Source of the DNA: a virus
IMG/VR virus record: IMGVR_UViG_3300038415_000126
Location: 1-64,000 of that record
Length of the DNA stretch: 64,000 bases
Strand: one strand, 5' to 3'
Positions 25,290 to 32,821 of the stretch are shown piece by piece. Both the position numbers and the translations under genes were made by a program. How positions within the stretch are numbered: the stretch's first letter is position 1; every line of letters starts with the position of its first letter. Under the pieces are notes generated by a model that made no database searches, was not told the origin of the DNA, and saw nothing but the letters and a program-made list of their open reading frames with translations.

Positions 25290-25625
25290 ATGTTCAAGTG
25301 GCTACTTCACCTGCTTGAACCCGTGATCCCCGATGGGGTTCTTCTACAGCAGAGATACCTGAGTCTTCAGGCAGATCTGAATGAGCTACGAACTGCTGAT
25401 ATCTGGATGGTTGCTTGGTTGGATACCAACAAGGAATCACCACGCTTTCAAGAGGTGGCAGCCCTCAAAGGTGCTATCGATGAGCGCGTTGTCGAGATCG
25501 GTGAGATCAGTGACCAACTAGGGGATGCACTTCAAAAGTTGGAGTTCAGGAGTGCGCGAGAGCGATTGCTGCGCAAAGGACTCCGAGAGTCAATCCAAGA
25601 AGAAAGAGTGGAGTATGAAAACTGA
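25290..25625 (+). CDS. helical hypothetical protein
   Basis: 111 aa, strongly helical with Leu/Glu heptads (LQADLNELRTADIWMVAWL). No family recognised. Overlaps the next gene by 11 bases. Confidence 0.65.
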   Translation: MFKWLLHLLEPVIPDGVLLQQRYLSLQADLNELRTADIWMVAWLDTNKESPRFQEVAALKGAIDERVVEIGEISDQLGDALQKLEFRSARERLLRKGLRESIQEERVEYEN

Positions 25626-25983
25626 TTGGACAGAAGCCCCCGATAAGGGAGCAAACACCTCAGATTTGTATCACAGGATCAGTACTTCGGTTGCTGAGAT
25701 CCTTATTGAATGTACGCGCGATCTTGAAGCTGGTGAGGTGAAACGGGTAGCTCGTAGGATAGTGGCCGACCTGGCGCACGAGCACCGGTTGACCCCTCAG
25801 GACTCTGAACCATCCAAGGAGCCTATCGTCCTTGAGATATGTAAGCGATCCAAGCACCTCCGAAGCACTCTGGAAGCCATTGGCAACGGGATGCCGGGGG
25901 CGAGTGAGAATGACCTTCGAGTAGCAGCCCAACAGGCCCTCTTGTGGGTCGCTGACCGTGAAACAAATTGGAGACTACCATGA
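25615..25983 (+). CDS. helical hypothetical protein
   Basis: 122 aa from ATG 25615. Helical, no motif. Coupled by ATGA to the following small gene. Confidence 0.65.
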   Translation: MKTDWTEAPDKGANTSDLYHRISTSVAEILIECTRDLEAGEVKRVARRIVADLAHEHRLTPQDSEPSKEPIVLEICKRSKHLRSTLEAIGNGMPGASENDLRVAAQQALLWVADRETNWRLP

Positions 25984-26096
25984 AGCACGTGTATGCTGAC
26001 CCAGAACTCACAATCAGGATCGCCAATCAAAAGGGGGCAGCTCACCGGGTTCTAGGTAGTGGAAGTGAAGATGAATGGCTCACCTACGCGAAGTGA
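25980..26096 (+). CDS. small protein
   Basis: 38 aa (MKHVYADPELTIRIANQKGA...). The ATGA overlap with 25615-25983 supports it. 3' end overlaps the convergent gene at 26084. Confidence 0.5.
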   Translation: MKHVYADPELTIRIANQKGAAHRVLGSGSEDEWLTYAK

Positions 26097-26395
26097 GGAC
26101 ACTCTCGCTCGGGTTCAACCTTTGGTTGTTTCTTGACCACGGGCTCCTCAGTGCAACCCTCAGGTCGAGCATCAGCGTTCTGGGGAATGTAAGGAGTCCC
26201 TTGGCAGCCGATGGATCCACAACCACAGAACCCGTGGTGAAGCGTACCAATTAGATTCTCGCGCTTGGCGATTGAGTTTAGCATCGCCTCTTCCCATCGG
26301 ATCTGGCGCATGCGCCACTGGGGGAGGAACACTCGCCCACCATCTTGGATGTGGAAGTACCTGCGGTTATTGGTGGTTCTGAACCTGATTTTCAT
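26084..26395 (-). CDS. Cys-containing hypothetical protein
   Basis: 103 aa from ATG 26395 with GAGGG upstream. HHGFCGCGSIGC near residue 55 may bind metal. Confidence 0.6.
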   Translation of the reverse strand: MKIRFRTTNNRRYFHIQDGGRVFLPQWRMRQIRWEEAMLNSIAKRENLIGTLHHGFCGCGSIGCQGTPYIPQNADARPEGCTEEPVVKKQPKVEPERECPHFA

Positions 26396-26403
26396 TGGGT
26401 CCC

Positions 26404-26781
26404 TCACACGGGTTTCAATAAGTTTAACGTCGCTTTGGAACCCAGATCCCCATTCCAATGTCGAAGTAGAATATCCTGATTCTTCTCAATGAACCGGATG
26501 ACCTGCTTTTGAATCTTGCCAGGGAGTTTGCCTAAGACCACGGGCGGTTTCGTGATCCGTACTAATACGGCCTCTTTCAACCCTTCCGTGGTAACCTTGT
26601 TTCCAAGTACAACCTTGACTCTTGGGCCATGCTGGGCATCCACTCCAGAGAACTCTCCCGCTGAGATCCAGATGACAATCCATTTGATCCCTGTATCGTC
26701 GGGCAAAAGGTTAGACATCGCCTCCAGATGAAACTCCGAAGTCTTGAACCTAGTTGCCACTCTTTTCTCAATATCGCCCAT
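26404..26781 (-). CDS. hypothetical protein
   Basis: 125 aa from ATG 26781. Beta-strand first half, then KIQKQVIRFIEKNQDILLRHW, a helix followed by LLRHW as in DUF4160-like phage proteins (weak). Confidence 0.55.
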   Translation of the reverse strand: MGDIEKRVATRFKTSEFHLEAMSNLLPDDTGIKWIVIWISAGEFSGVDAQHGPRVKVVLGNKVTTEGLKEAVLVRITKPPVVLGKLPGKIQKQVIRFIEKNQDILLRHWNGDLGSKATLNLLKPV

Positions 26782-26824
26782 TGAGTTATTCAACTTACCC
26801 TATACAACTCGGAAGTCAATAGCA

Positions 26825-27223
26825 TCAACCACCGTTCATCTGTGGGGTCATGACGTAGTTTGCTTGAGGCTCGAACTCAGTAGCCAGTTCGGGGGCCGTG
26901 TAGATGTACTTTCCGGCTTTGGATTCAAAAGTATCCGTCGGCTTCTTCTGCTTGCAACCCATCCGATTGACCTTGAACGCGAGGAACCCCTTCTTCCGCA
27001 AAGAGTCAAAGTGCTCCTTGGCCGCATCACACTCGGCCTTGTTCTTTCGGTCCCACGAGTACGTCGTATCACCCTCATGGTTCAGCTGAGCCATGGTACC
27101 CGCGATGTCGTCAAGGATCTCCATCAGGTGTTCATCGGCCGCTTGGTTTACAAGCGCTTCACCGAAAGTAGCTACGCAAATCTCAAGGGTATCAGCGAAT
27201 GTCAGATTGGCTTCAGGTTCCAT
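26825..27223 (-). CDS. hypothetical protein
   Basis: 132 aa, helical first 90 residues. ATG is 10 bases after a GGTGTAA element (27233-27239). Last minus gene before the CRISPR locus. Confidence 0.6.
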   Translation of the reverse strand: MEPEANLTFADTLEICVATFGEALVNQAADEHLMEILDDIAGTMAQLNHEGDTTYSWDRKNKAECDAAKEHFDSLRKKGFLAFKVNRMGCKQKKPTDTFESKAGKYIYTAPELATEFEPQANYVMTPQMNGG

Positions 27224-27306
27224 TCGTGGACTTTACACCGAAAGATAAAGCAAAACAAGTTGGAGCTACGGGCCTTTTGGATTATGAGCGGCTTCCTGCT
27301 GATTCT

Positions 27307-27351
27307 GACACACGCCTGCTAATGATAAATTAGCAGGCGTGTGTCGTTTTT
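27307..27351 (+). terminator. perfect 17-bp hairpin with T-tract
   Basis: Arms 27307-27323 and 27329-27345 pair perfectly around a 5-base loop and are followed by GTTTTT. Oriented for plus-strand transcription although no plus gene ends nearby; it would insulate the CRISPR locus from upstream read-through. Confidence 0.75.
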
Positions 27352-27398
27352 ATGTTGCAAGCCCAAGTAACTCGTGAGATAGTTCATGAATCACGGAA

Positions 27399-27600
27399 CA
27401 AAGTAGAAAACTGGATCAGATAGTGTATTATTAGGGCTCCTCCATAGCCCTTAAGGCGAGGCTATCATGCACTCAGCTAAGTCTGACCCAGAGTGGTTGG
27501 ACCCCATACATTCTCACAATCTGGTCCAGTTTTCTGCTTTGATCCACTGAATATATGGGTTGTGGAGGTGGAGTTGGAGTGAGTAAGTGGCATGTCGTCA
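27399..27600 (+). ncRNA. candidate tracrRNA / natural guide RNA of the CRISPR locus
   Basis: Non-coding segment upstream of the effector. Arms 27399-27421 and 27519-27541 are complementary over 23 bases (two G-U pairs). Inside the loop, CCCCATACA (27502-27510) then TT and CTCA (27513-27516) is the reverse complement of the repeat's 3' half (TGAGTGTATGGGG) with a 2-base bulge: an anti-repeat. Directly after the right arm, 27545-27567 is a degenerate direct repeat (17 of 23 matches to the array repeat) followed by unique sequence, like repeat plus guide in one RNA. Orientation, ends and transcription are inferred. Confidence 0.6.
27545..27567 (+). repeat. solo degenerate CRISPR repeat upstream of effector
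   Basis: CACTGAATATATGGG then TTGTGGAG; matches the 3' 23 bases of the array repeat at 17 positions, and its last part is closest to the second repeat type (ATGGGTGTTGGAGG). About 100 bases before the effector start. Confidence 0.55.
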
Positions 27601-27665
27601 ACAAGTCAATTGCCATCGGACTACGGCTCGAAGACTCCCGACGGCCTCTGACACCAGCCTGAGAG

Positions 27666-29639
27666 ATGCGTATGCCTAGTACAAAGCCAAAAGCTGAAGT
27701 AGACCCCGTTGTAGCCGCCACTTCACTATGGTTAGTTGAGGAACTCAGGAATCGAGGGGTTGAAAAGCCTTATGTCAACAAGACCTCTAAGGGGTGGCAG
27801 GTCAAGGATGGGAACAAGCTCATTGGTCGCCCTCGCTCTGAATGGATGGATGAGCGATCACAAGACGCTATTGAGTGTTGTTTCCGTATCCCAGGATCAG
27901 TGACAATCGAACTCGAACCTTGGAGCTGGCATGCTAAAACAGAGGGCGAAGCCGCTGAAGGTCAGCAAGTAGCCCACCAGAAATGGGTGAAGAAGCACAA
28001 GAAAAAGAAGCCTAAGAAGGGCGCAGAGGCGACAGCTACTCAAGATGAAGCCAAGCTCAAGGAGGAGCCGGTAGATCACTACCCAGAACTATTCGAGGTG
28101 ATCCAGCTGGTCACTAAAGGGCAACGAGCTGTAGTCAGATCACTCCTCAAAGAGGAAGGTAGAGAGCCATACCCAGTTTTGGCTGAGGCTATTGGCGCTA
28201 CGGTAGAGCGCGTCCAACTCAAGACCTCGAAGGGCAAGAAGGCGAAAGAGGGTGCTACTCGTAACAAGTTAAGTGACAACCCTCTTTCGGGGAGCTTGAC
28301 CGCTTTTGCTTCTAAACAAGCCTCAGATAAGATGAGGACCTGGCTTAAGAAAGAGGCGGAACAATCTCCACCTTGGTTCAAGGCTAAGAGCCTCCCATTA
28401 CCTAGAGAGTGCTTTGACTTAGTGCTATGCGGACGCGATCTCGATGTAATCCTTACTCTACGAGCAGCTGTCAATGGTCGGTCACCCCACTTGACAGGAA
28501 AAGCTGTTGCAAGAGGCAACTCTCAATGGTCAACCCTTCACAAGATCCTGAAGCCGGGAAGTGAGTACACGATAGGGGGTGCTCGCCTGGTATGGGATGA
28601 TGACCGTTATCGGTTCCAACTTAAGGTGTCCTACTCCTACCCAAGACCAAGCACAAAAGAAGGCGTGGACACTCTTGTAGTCTGCCCTGGTCTGGATTCA
28701 ATCCTACGCCTGTGGGCTAGTAGTGGTCGCGGTGTTGGTAGGGTAGACGACAGCAAGTCTTACTTTGCTCATCGGCTTCAATTCGAAGGTCGGCGGACAC
28801 CTCATAAGCCCACAGCCAAGTCATTGAAACAGCTCAAGGCGTTAGGGAAAGATCCCAACGAGGTATTTATCTACAATGTGAACCAAGATACCCTTCTTCA
28901 GAAGAAGTTGGCTTTCGACGCCAGACGGGGTAGTATGGCTCAACACCTGAACCATCAAGGACGTGGGGCTCGTGGCCACGGTCGAAATCGATTTTTGAGG
29001 ATTAAAACGGAGGTCTCAGAAAAGGAGGCCTTGTTCACCAAGAGCTATTGTGAGCAACAAGCGTCGAGAGTTGCCAAGGTGGCGAGCGGGATGATCTTGA
29101 CTCACGAAGGTTGGGTTCAGAATCGAGAGCCCTATGCTGAGGTGTTACTTCACGATTGGAGCACCCACCTCGCGCATCACCCGGACAAGCGCATTGAGAA
29201 GATCCTAAGACAGTTCCCAAGTGCACTACTCCGTGAGAAGATTATCTGGGCCTTGACCAAGGCTGGAATCAACTACCGAGTACTCAAGGTTGGAACTTCC
29301 CTATGCCCATCTTGCTTGAAAGGGAAGATGGAATTTGACAAGATCTCCGGTAACCACGTTTGCAGCCACGATGACTGTAAACAAGAAGCTCCAAAGGAAT
29401 TCTTGACCGCTTGGGCCACCTTCAGAGCTGGAACGCCGAGCAAGGTGTATGACTACGATGCGGTGAGTGAAAGCTTCCGGAAGGTGATCCGAGACAGCAG
29501 AGCCCGTAAGAATCAAACAACTAACCTGGAAACTTCCGAATCGGAAGCACCTTCAATTGAAGTCCAAGCACCTACCAGAAAGACCACTAGAGATGCAAAC
29601 GCAACTAGAAGAGGTACGTCTCAAGAATCTCATCCGTGA
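27666..29639 (+). CDS. compact type V (Cas12/TnpB-fold) effector, RuvC probably inactive
   Basis: 657 aa. A Lys-rich linker (107-118) follows a small N-terminal domain. The C-terminal half follows TnpB/Cas12 order: strand TLVVCPGLDSILRLWASS (336-352) at RuvC-I, Arg-rich bridge helix GHGRNRFLRIKTEVSEKEAL (437-456), AEVLLHDWSTH (491-501) at RuvC-II, then LLREKIIWALTKAGINYRVL leading to a zinc ribbon (C547, C550, C566, C571) and KEFLTAWATF at RuvC-III. Positional reading gives Gly342 for the first Asp (Asp344 is two residues off), His496 for the Glu, and no Asp in 572-585. I infer guided DNA binding without cutting. Starts at ATG 27666 or 27672. It sits between a tracrRNA-like segment and the arrays. 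Subtype not assigned. Confidence 0.85.
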   Translation: MRMPSTKPKAEVDPVVAATSLWLVEELRNRGVEKPYVNKTSKGWQVKDGNKLIGRPRSEWMDERSQDAIECCFRIPGSVTIELEPWSWHAKTEGEAAEGQQVAHQKWVKKHKKKKPKKGAEATATQDEAKLKEEPVDHYPELFEVIQLVTKGQRAVVRSLLKEEGREPYPVLAEAIGATVERVQLKTSKGKKAKEGATRNKLSDNPLSGSLTAFASKQASDKMRTWLKKEAEQSPPWFKAKSLPLPRECFDLVLCGRDLDVILTLRAAVNGRSPHLTGKAVARGNSQWSTLHKILKPGSEYTIGGARLVWDDDRYRFQLKVSYSYPRPSTKEGVDTLVVCPGLDSILRLWASSGRGVGRVDDSKSYFAHRLQFEGRRTPHKPTAKSLKQLKALGKDPNEVFIYNVNQDTLLQKKLAFDARRGSMAQHLNHQGRGARGHGRNRFLRIKTEVSEKEALFTKSYCEQQASRVAKVASGMILTHEGWVQNREPYAEVLLHDWSTHLAHHPDKRIEKILRQFPSALLREKIIWALTKAGINYRVLKVGTSLCPSCLKGKMEFDKISGNHVCSHDDCKQEAPKEFLTAWATFRAGTPSKVYDYDAVSESFRKVIRDSRARKNQTTNLETSESEAPSIEVQAPTRKTTRDANATRRGTSQESHP

Positions 29640-30294
29640 CAGCAAAGCTCCAGAGCTGGTGGAGGGAGAGAGTTGGGCTATAGTCCTAAAGGAGCTAACT
29701 CGCCTAAAGGTAGCTGCTGAGGTCAATGAGGAGTGTATTGTACTCTACCTCTACCAATTGGAGATCGAGGATTCCATTTGGCGGAATGAGTCGGATAGCA
29801 CCAAGTGGAGTTTTGCAACCTTCCTCCGGAAACGTGACATCTACGACCCAACACGATATGGGGACTGCAAGGTAGCTCTCGCACGAACCCCATTGAACGT
29901 GCTGAAGAAGATCGGTCTGAGCGCGGCGGTTCTTGTCACAAAGAAGCTTCAGACGAAGTTCCACACAAAAGGTTTCGACAAGGTAGTTGAGTACATGACT
30001 ACCAACAAGAAGTCCTTCTTGTTGAGGTTGGAGGTTACCCGTCTGATAACCGAAGTTGGGGAAGCCAACCCGGGCTCAATGACGAAGAGGGTAAGGGTAG
30101 ATTCCAGAACTACGGCCAAGGAAGAACTAGTCCAAGCGAACGAGACCATCAAGAAGCTCAAGAAGAGGATTGCGTCCTTGGAGAGTAAGCTCGAAATCTC
30201 TGGGGATAAGAACCGGAAGCTCCAAATTCTGGTTGATGGGTTTAGGTCGGCTAGACGAAGTGGTCCTAAGAAGAGTGGTTCGAGAGCTGCCTAG
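29593..30294 (+). CDS. CRISPR-linked coiled-coil companion protein
   Basis: 233 aa from ATG 29593 (an upstream TTG at 29557 is possible), overlapping the effector's 3' end by 47 bases in another frame, so translation is coupled. Helical domain of about 165 residues (ESWAIVLKELTRLKVAAEV ... WSFATFLRKRDIYDPTRYG), then a heptad coiled coil (about 178-215) and a Lys/Arg-rich tail. Not Cas1, Cas2, Cas4, TniQ or a transposase. Likely partner, DNA-binding or recruitment factor; function unknown. Confidence 0.8.
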   Translation: MQTQLEEVRLKNLIRDSKAPELVEGESWAIVLKELTRLKVAAEVNEECIVLYLYQLEIEDSIWRNESDSTKWSFATFLRKRDIYDPTRYGDCKVALARTPLNVLKKIGLSAAVLVTKKLQTKFHTKGFDKVVEYMTTNKKSFLLRLEVTRLITEVGEANPGSMTKRVRVDSRTTAKEELVQANETIKKLKKRIASLESKLEISGDKNRKLQILVDGFRSARRSGPKKSGSRAA

Positions 30295-30304
30295 TAACAT
30301 ATCT

Positions 30305-30347
30305 TGCGAGCGGTTCGGTGATAGACTAGACCCTGTACCCGCTCGCA
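30305..30347 (+). terminator. hairpin after companion gene
   Basis: TGCGAGCGG (30305-30313) pairs perfectly with CCGCTCGCA (30339-30347), followed by TTTC. Weak terminator or processing hairpin separating the protein genes from the array leader. Confidence 0.45.
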
Positions 30348-30552
30348 TTTCACTCTCTTCCACTAGAGAGCCTGTTCTCTGAAAATCTAGCATCTGATTC
30401 CCACGTAGTCAGAAGTAACCAGGTGGTTTGTATCACCTATATGGTTCACTGATCTACCGGGAGTCAGGTAGGACTCGTGCTGAGACGGTTATGCAGACCC
30501 TCTCGCATGTAGTATTGTAAGTGTATAGAACCACTGGGGATCTCATACTGAG
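30348..30552 (+). promoter_or_regulatory. CRISPR leader with short anti-repeat
   Basis: About 200 non-coding bases before the first repeat. GAACCACTGGGG (30528-30539) is complementary, with one mismatch, to the repeat's 5' half (CCTCAGTGGTTC) and can fold back on the first repeat. No TTGAGA/TAATAC promoter is visible here. Confidence 0.45.
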
Positions 30553-31447
30553 GCCTCAGTGGTTCATTGAGTGTATGGGGATTGGAGCTACCCGAGCACG
30601 CCGTCCCACTTGGCCTCAGTGGTTCATTGAGTGTATGGGGATTGGAGCTAGTTAGGACACGATTCGACGGGGTCGGGGCAGACACGCCTCAGTGGTTCAT
30701 TGAGTGTATGGGGATTGGAGCCGCAACAGCACTTGGCAATGGCGGCTTGAACTGTGCCTCAGTGGTTCATTGAGTGTATGGGGATTGGAGCCGGCTGATC
30801 CACCTTACAGGTAGCCTCGGGGCTCCTGAGCCTCAGTGGTTCATTGAGTGTATGGGGATTGGAGCGGGGTTCGAGAGCGCGAGGAACTCGGGAACTCGTA
30901 TCGCCTCAGTGGTTCATTGAGTGTATGGGGATTGGAGCTGGTTGTTCCGCATTATCGGTGCGACCGGGTCAGGCAAGCCTCAGTGGTTCATTGAGTGTAT
31001 GGGGATTGGAGCTGATTGAACAGGACCACCATGATATTAGAGCCAACGCCTCAGTGGTTCATTGAGTGTATGGGGATTGGAGCCAGATGAAATAGGCGAA
31101 TGGCCCCACCGAGGTGAAGCCAGCCTCAGTGGTTCATTGAGTGTATGGGGATTGGAGCGCAACTGGCTAGTGATTTCCTCGTCGCATTCGGGATGCCTCA
31201 GTGGTTCATTGAGTGTATGGGGATTGGAGCTCAACGATGACGATGAGTTTCGCATACGAGTGATCGTGCCTCAGTGGTTCATTGAGTGTATGGGGATTGG
31301 AGCTCCTCCGAAAGTCACCTCGATTGAGAAGGCAATCGTGGCCTCAGTGGTTCATTGAGTGTATGGGGATTGGAGCTCGTACTGTACCCTGCAGACAGCG
31401 ACATCCGTTGGGCCTCAGTGGTTCATTGAGTGTATGGGGATTGGAGC
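30553..31447 (+). CRISPR. CRISPR array 1: 13 identical 36-bp repeats
   Basis: Repeats start at 30553, 30613, 30686, 30756, 30830, 30903, 30977, 31048, 31123, 31195, 31268, 31341 and 31412. Each is 36 bp, beginning GCCTCAGTGG and ending GGGGATTGGAGC, with no variation seen. Twelve enclosed spacers: first 24 bp, the others 34-39 bp; a 13th spacer (31448-31482) leads into array 2. All spacers differ. Several read as open protein-coding frames; spacer 6 (30939-30976) reads WLFRIIGATGSG, a Walker A-like stretch. Confidence 0.98.
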
Positions 31448-31482
31448 GATACCGTGGGCATCACAATGGAAGTGCTTCGGAC

Positions 31483-32015
31483 GTGAGAACCTAGGATCAA
31501 GTGTATGGGTGTTGGAGGTCAGGGTGGATGGCCGTCGACGCCACTGCCATGTTTCAACCGATGATTGAATGTATGGGTGTTGGAGGGAGGTTGAGCTACG
31601 CGCGTTAGTTCCGTCGCTAGAATCACGCGGGAACCTAGAATCAAATGTATGGGTGTTGGGGAAATGTCGTTGGTCAGCAATGCCCGGAGGTCTGAGACGT
31701 GGAAACCTGTAATAAAGTGTATGGGTGTTGGAGGAATCCACTGTTTGAACCTATTAAAGGCGCAGCGGATGTTACTAAATGGTCGAGTGTATGGGTGTTG
31801 GAGCACGTACAAGAAAGCTTGGACGACGCGGCGTAGAATGTGGGAACCTGGGATCAATTGTGAGCGTTGGAGGGTGATCATGCCTCTGGTCCAACCTCGA
31901 CCTATCAGGGTGGGAACCTAGAATCAAGTGTATGGGTATTGGAGCACCTCCGTCTCAGGAATAGCTGATGAAACTGCGACGTGGGAACCTAGAATCAAAT
32001 GTATGGGTATTGGAG
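31483..32015 (+). CRISPR. CRISPR array 2: 8 variable repeats of a second type
   Basis: Copies at 31483, 31551, 31627, 31699, 31769, 31840, 31910 and 31981, 33-35 bp each, spacers 33-41 bp, in continuous phase with array 1. Consensus starts GTGGGAACCTAGAATCA and ends TGTATGGGTGTTGGAG. The last 16 bases resemble array 1 (TGTATGGGGATTGGAG) but the first half is unrelated. Copies 31551 and 31769 are most diverged; 31840 lacks 2 bases. A last spacer may follow 32015. Confidence 0.9.
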
Positions 32016-32071
32016 ACGGTCGGCTCCCGGAAGATGTCCGGTGGTAACTCTCTTATACTTGAGGTGCAATA

Positions 32072-32308
32072 GTGTCGAATCTCTTGGTCATCCAGCGTGT
32101 AGCCGCCAGGGCCATCCAGGCAGGTCTTGGACGGGACAAGTGCTTCTACTGTCACGCGCCTCTCTACACGAAGGGTGGCAAGTGCAAGAACTGTGGTGCT
32201 CCTGCAACTCCCATCCAGGACCCGCCGTCACCGGCGGAAGAAAAGAAGGTCCGGGACGATATCAAGCACAAGCCCCGACGGGACTCACCCGCCCAGTTCT
32301 TCAAGTAG
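32072..32308 (+). CDS. RVAAR-motif zinc-ribbon protein
   Basis: 78 aa from a GTG at 32072 with GAGGTG upstream. IQRVAARAIQAG near the N-terminus recalls the LRVAARY start of the two metallopeptidases nearby; CFYC and CKNC form a zinc ribbon. It begins only 57 bases after the last CRISPR repeat. Confidence 0.7.
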   Translation: MSNLLVIQRVAARAIQAGLGRDKCFYCHAPLYTKGGKCKNCGAPATPIQDPPSPAEEKKVRDDIKHKPRRDSPAQFFK

Positions 32309-32540
32309 GGTCTTTACCCTTACGCGCCATGTTCTGAAGCTCATGGCGGACGTCTAGGATGTCCAAGGGCTTCTCGGAACGCTCACCTACAGGTTCGGCT
32401 CCGAGAGCTTTGGCGAGGTCAGCAGGGTCAATCATACGCTCCCTGGTGAGCTTCTTTCGAGTGAGTTGATCGACCTCTTCCTTCTCACCAAGCTCTTGAA
32501 AGAGGTCACTGAGAGTTTCATCACTTACATGCTTGGTCAT
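32301..32540 (-). CDS. acidic/basic helical small protein
   Basis: 79 aa, charged helices, no motif. Convergent with the plus gene (8-base overlap). Confidence 0.6.
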   Translation of the reverse strand: MTKHVSDETLSDLFQELGEKEEVDQLTRKKLTRERMIDPADLAKALGAEPVGERSEKPLDILDVRHELQNMARKGKDPT

Positions 32541-32544
32541 GTGG

Positions 32545-32796
32545 TTACCATACCTTGACTACGCCACCCTTGATCTCGACGAGCTTGACGATGAGTCCAG
32601 CCCCTTCTAGTGGGGCTGCCTGGTCGAGTACCTCGGTCACGTACGGAGCCAGGTTCTCGTAGCTCAGCTCGAAGTCAGCATTGATTGGTGCTCCTTGGTA
32701 GGTGAGCTCAGGGGAGGTTGACCCGCCACCGAAGGCGAACCTGGCCCCCGTGACATCATTTTTTACCCACCGAAGTGGGGGCATTTCAACTTTCAA
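32545..32796 (-). CDS. hypothetical protein next to E1-like gene
   Basis: 83 aa, beta-rich. It could be a small beta-grasp-like partner by position and size, but it ends GGVVKVW rather than a terminal Gly-Gly, so a ubiquitin/ThiS role is not supported directly (GG is five residues from the end). Confidence 0.6.
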   Translation of the reverse strand: MKVEMPPLRWVKNDVTGARFAFGGGSTSPELTYQGAPINADFELSYENLAPYVTEVLDQAAPLEGAGLIVKLVEIKGGVVKVW

Positions 32797-32821
32797 CTTC
32801 GCTTCCTTTCACCCCATGGCG

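Noticed and set aside
27399-27541. 23-bp inverted repeat as transposon ends
   Set aside because: The arms enclose only 97 bases, with an anti-repeat inside, and no target-site duplication was seen.
30567-31494. Several open frames reading SVWGLE or NPHTLNEPLR through the CRISPR array
   Set aside because: They are produced by the repeats themselves and have no start context.
27666-32015. CRISPR-associated transposon
   Set aside because: No tnsB, tnsC, tniQ or transposon ends were found; the dead effector alone is not evidence.
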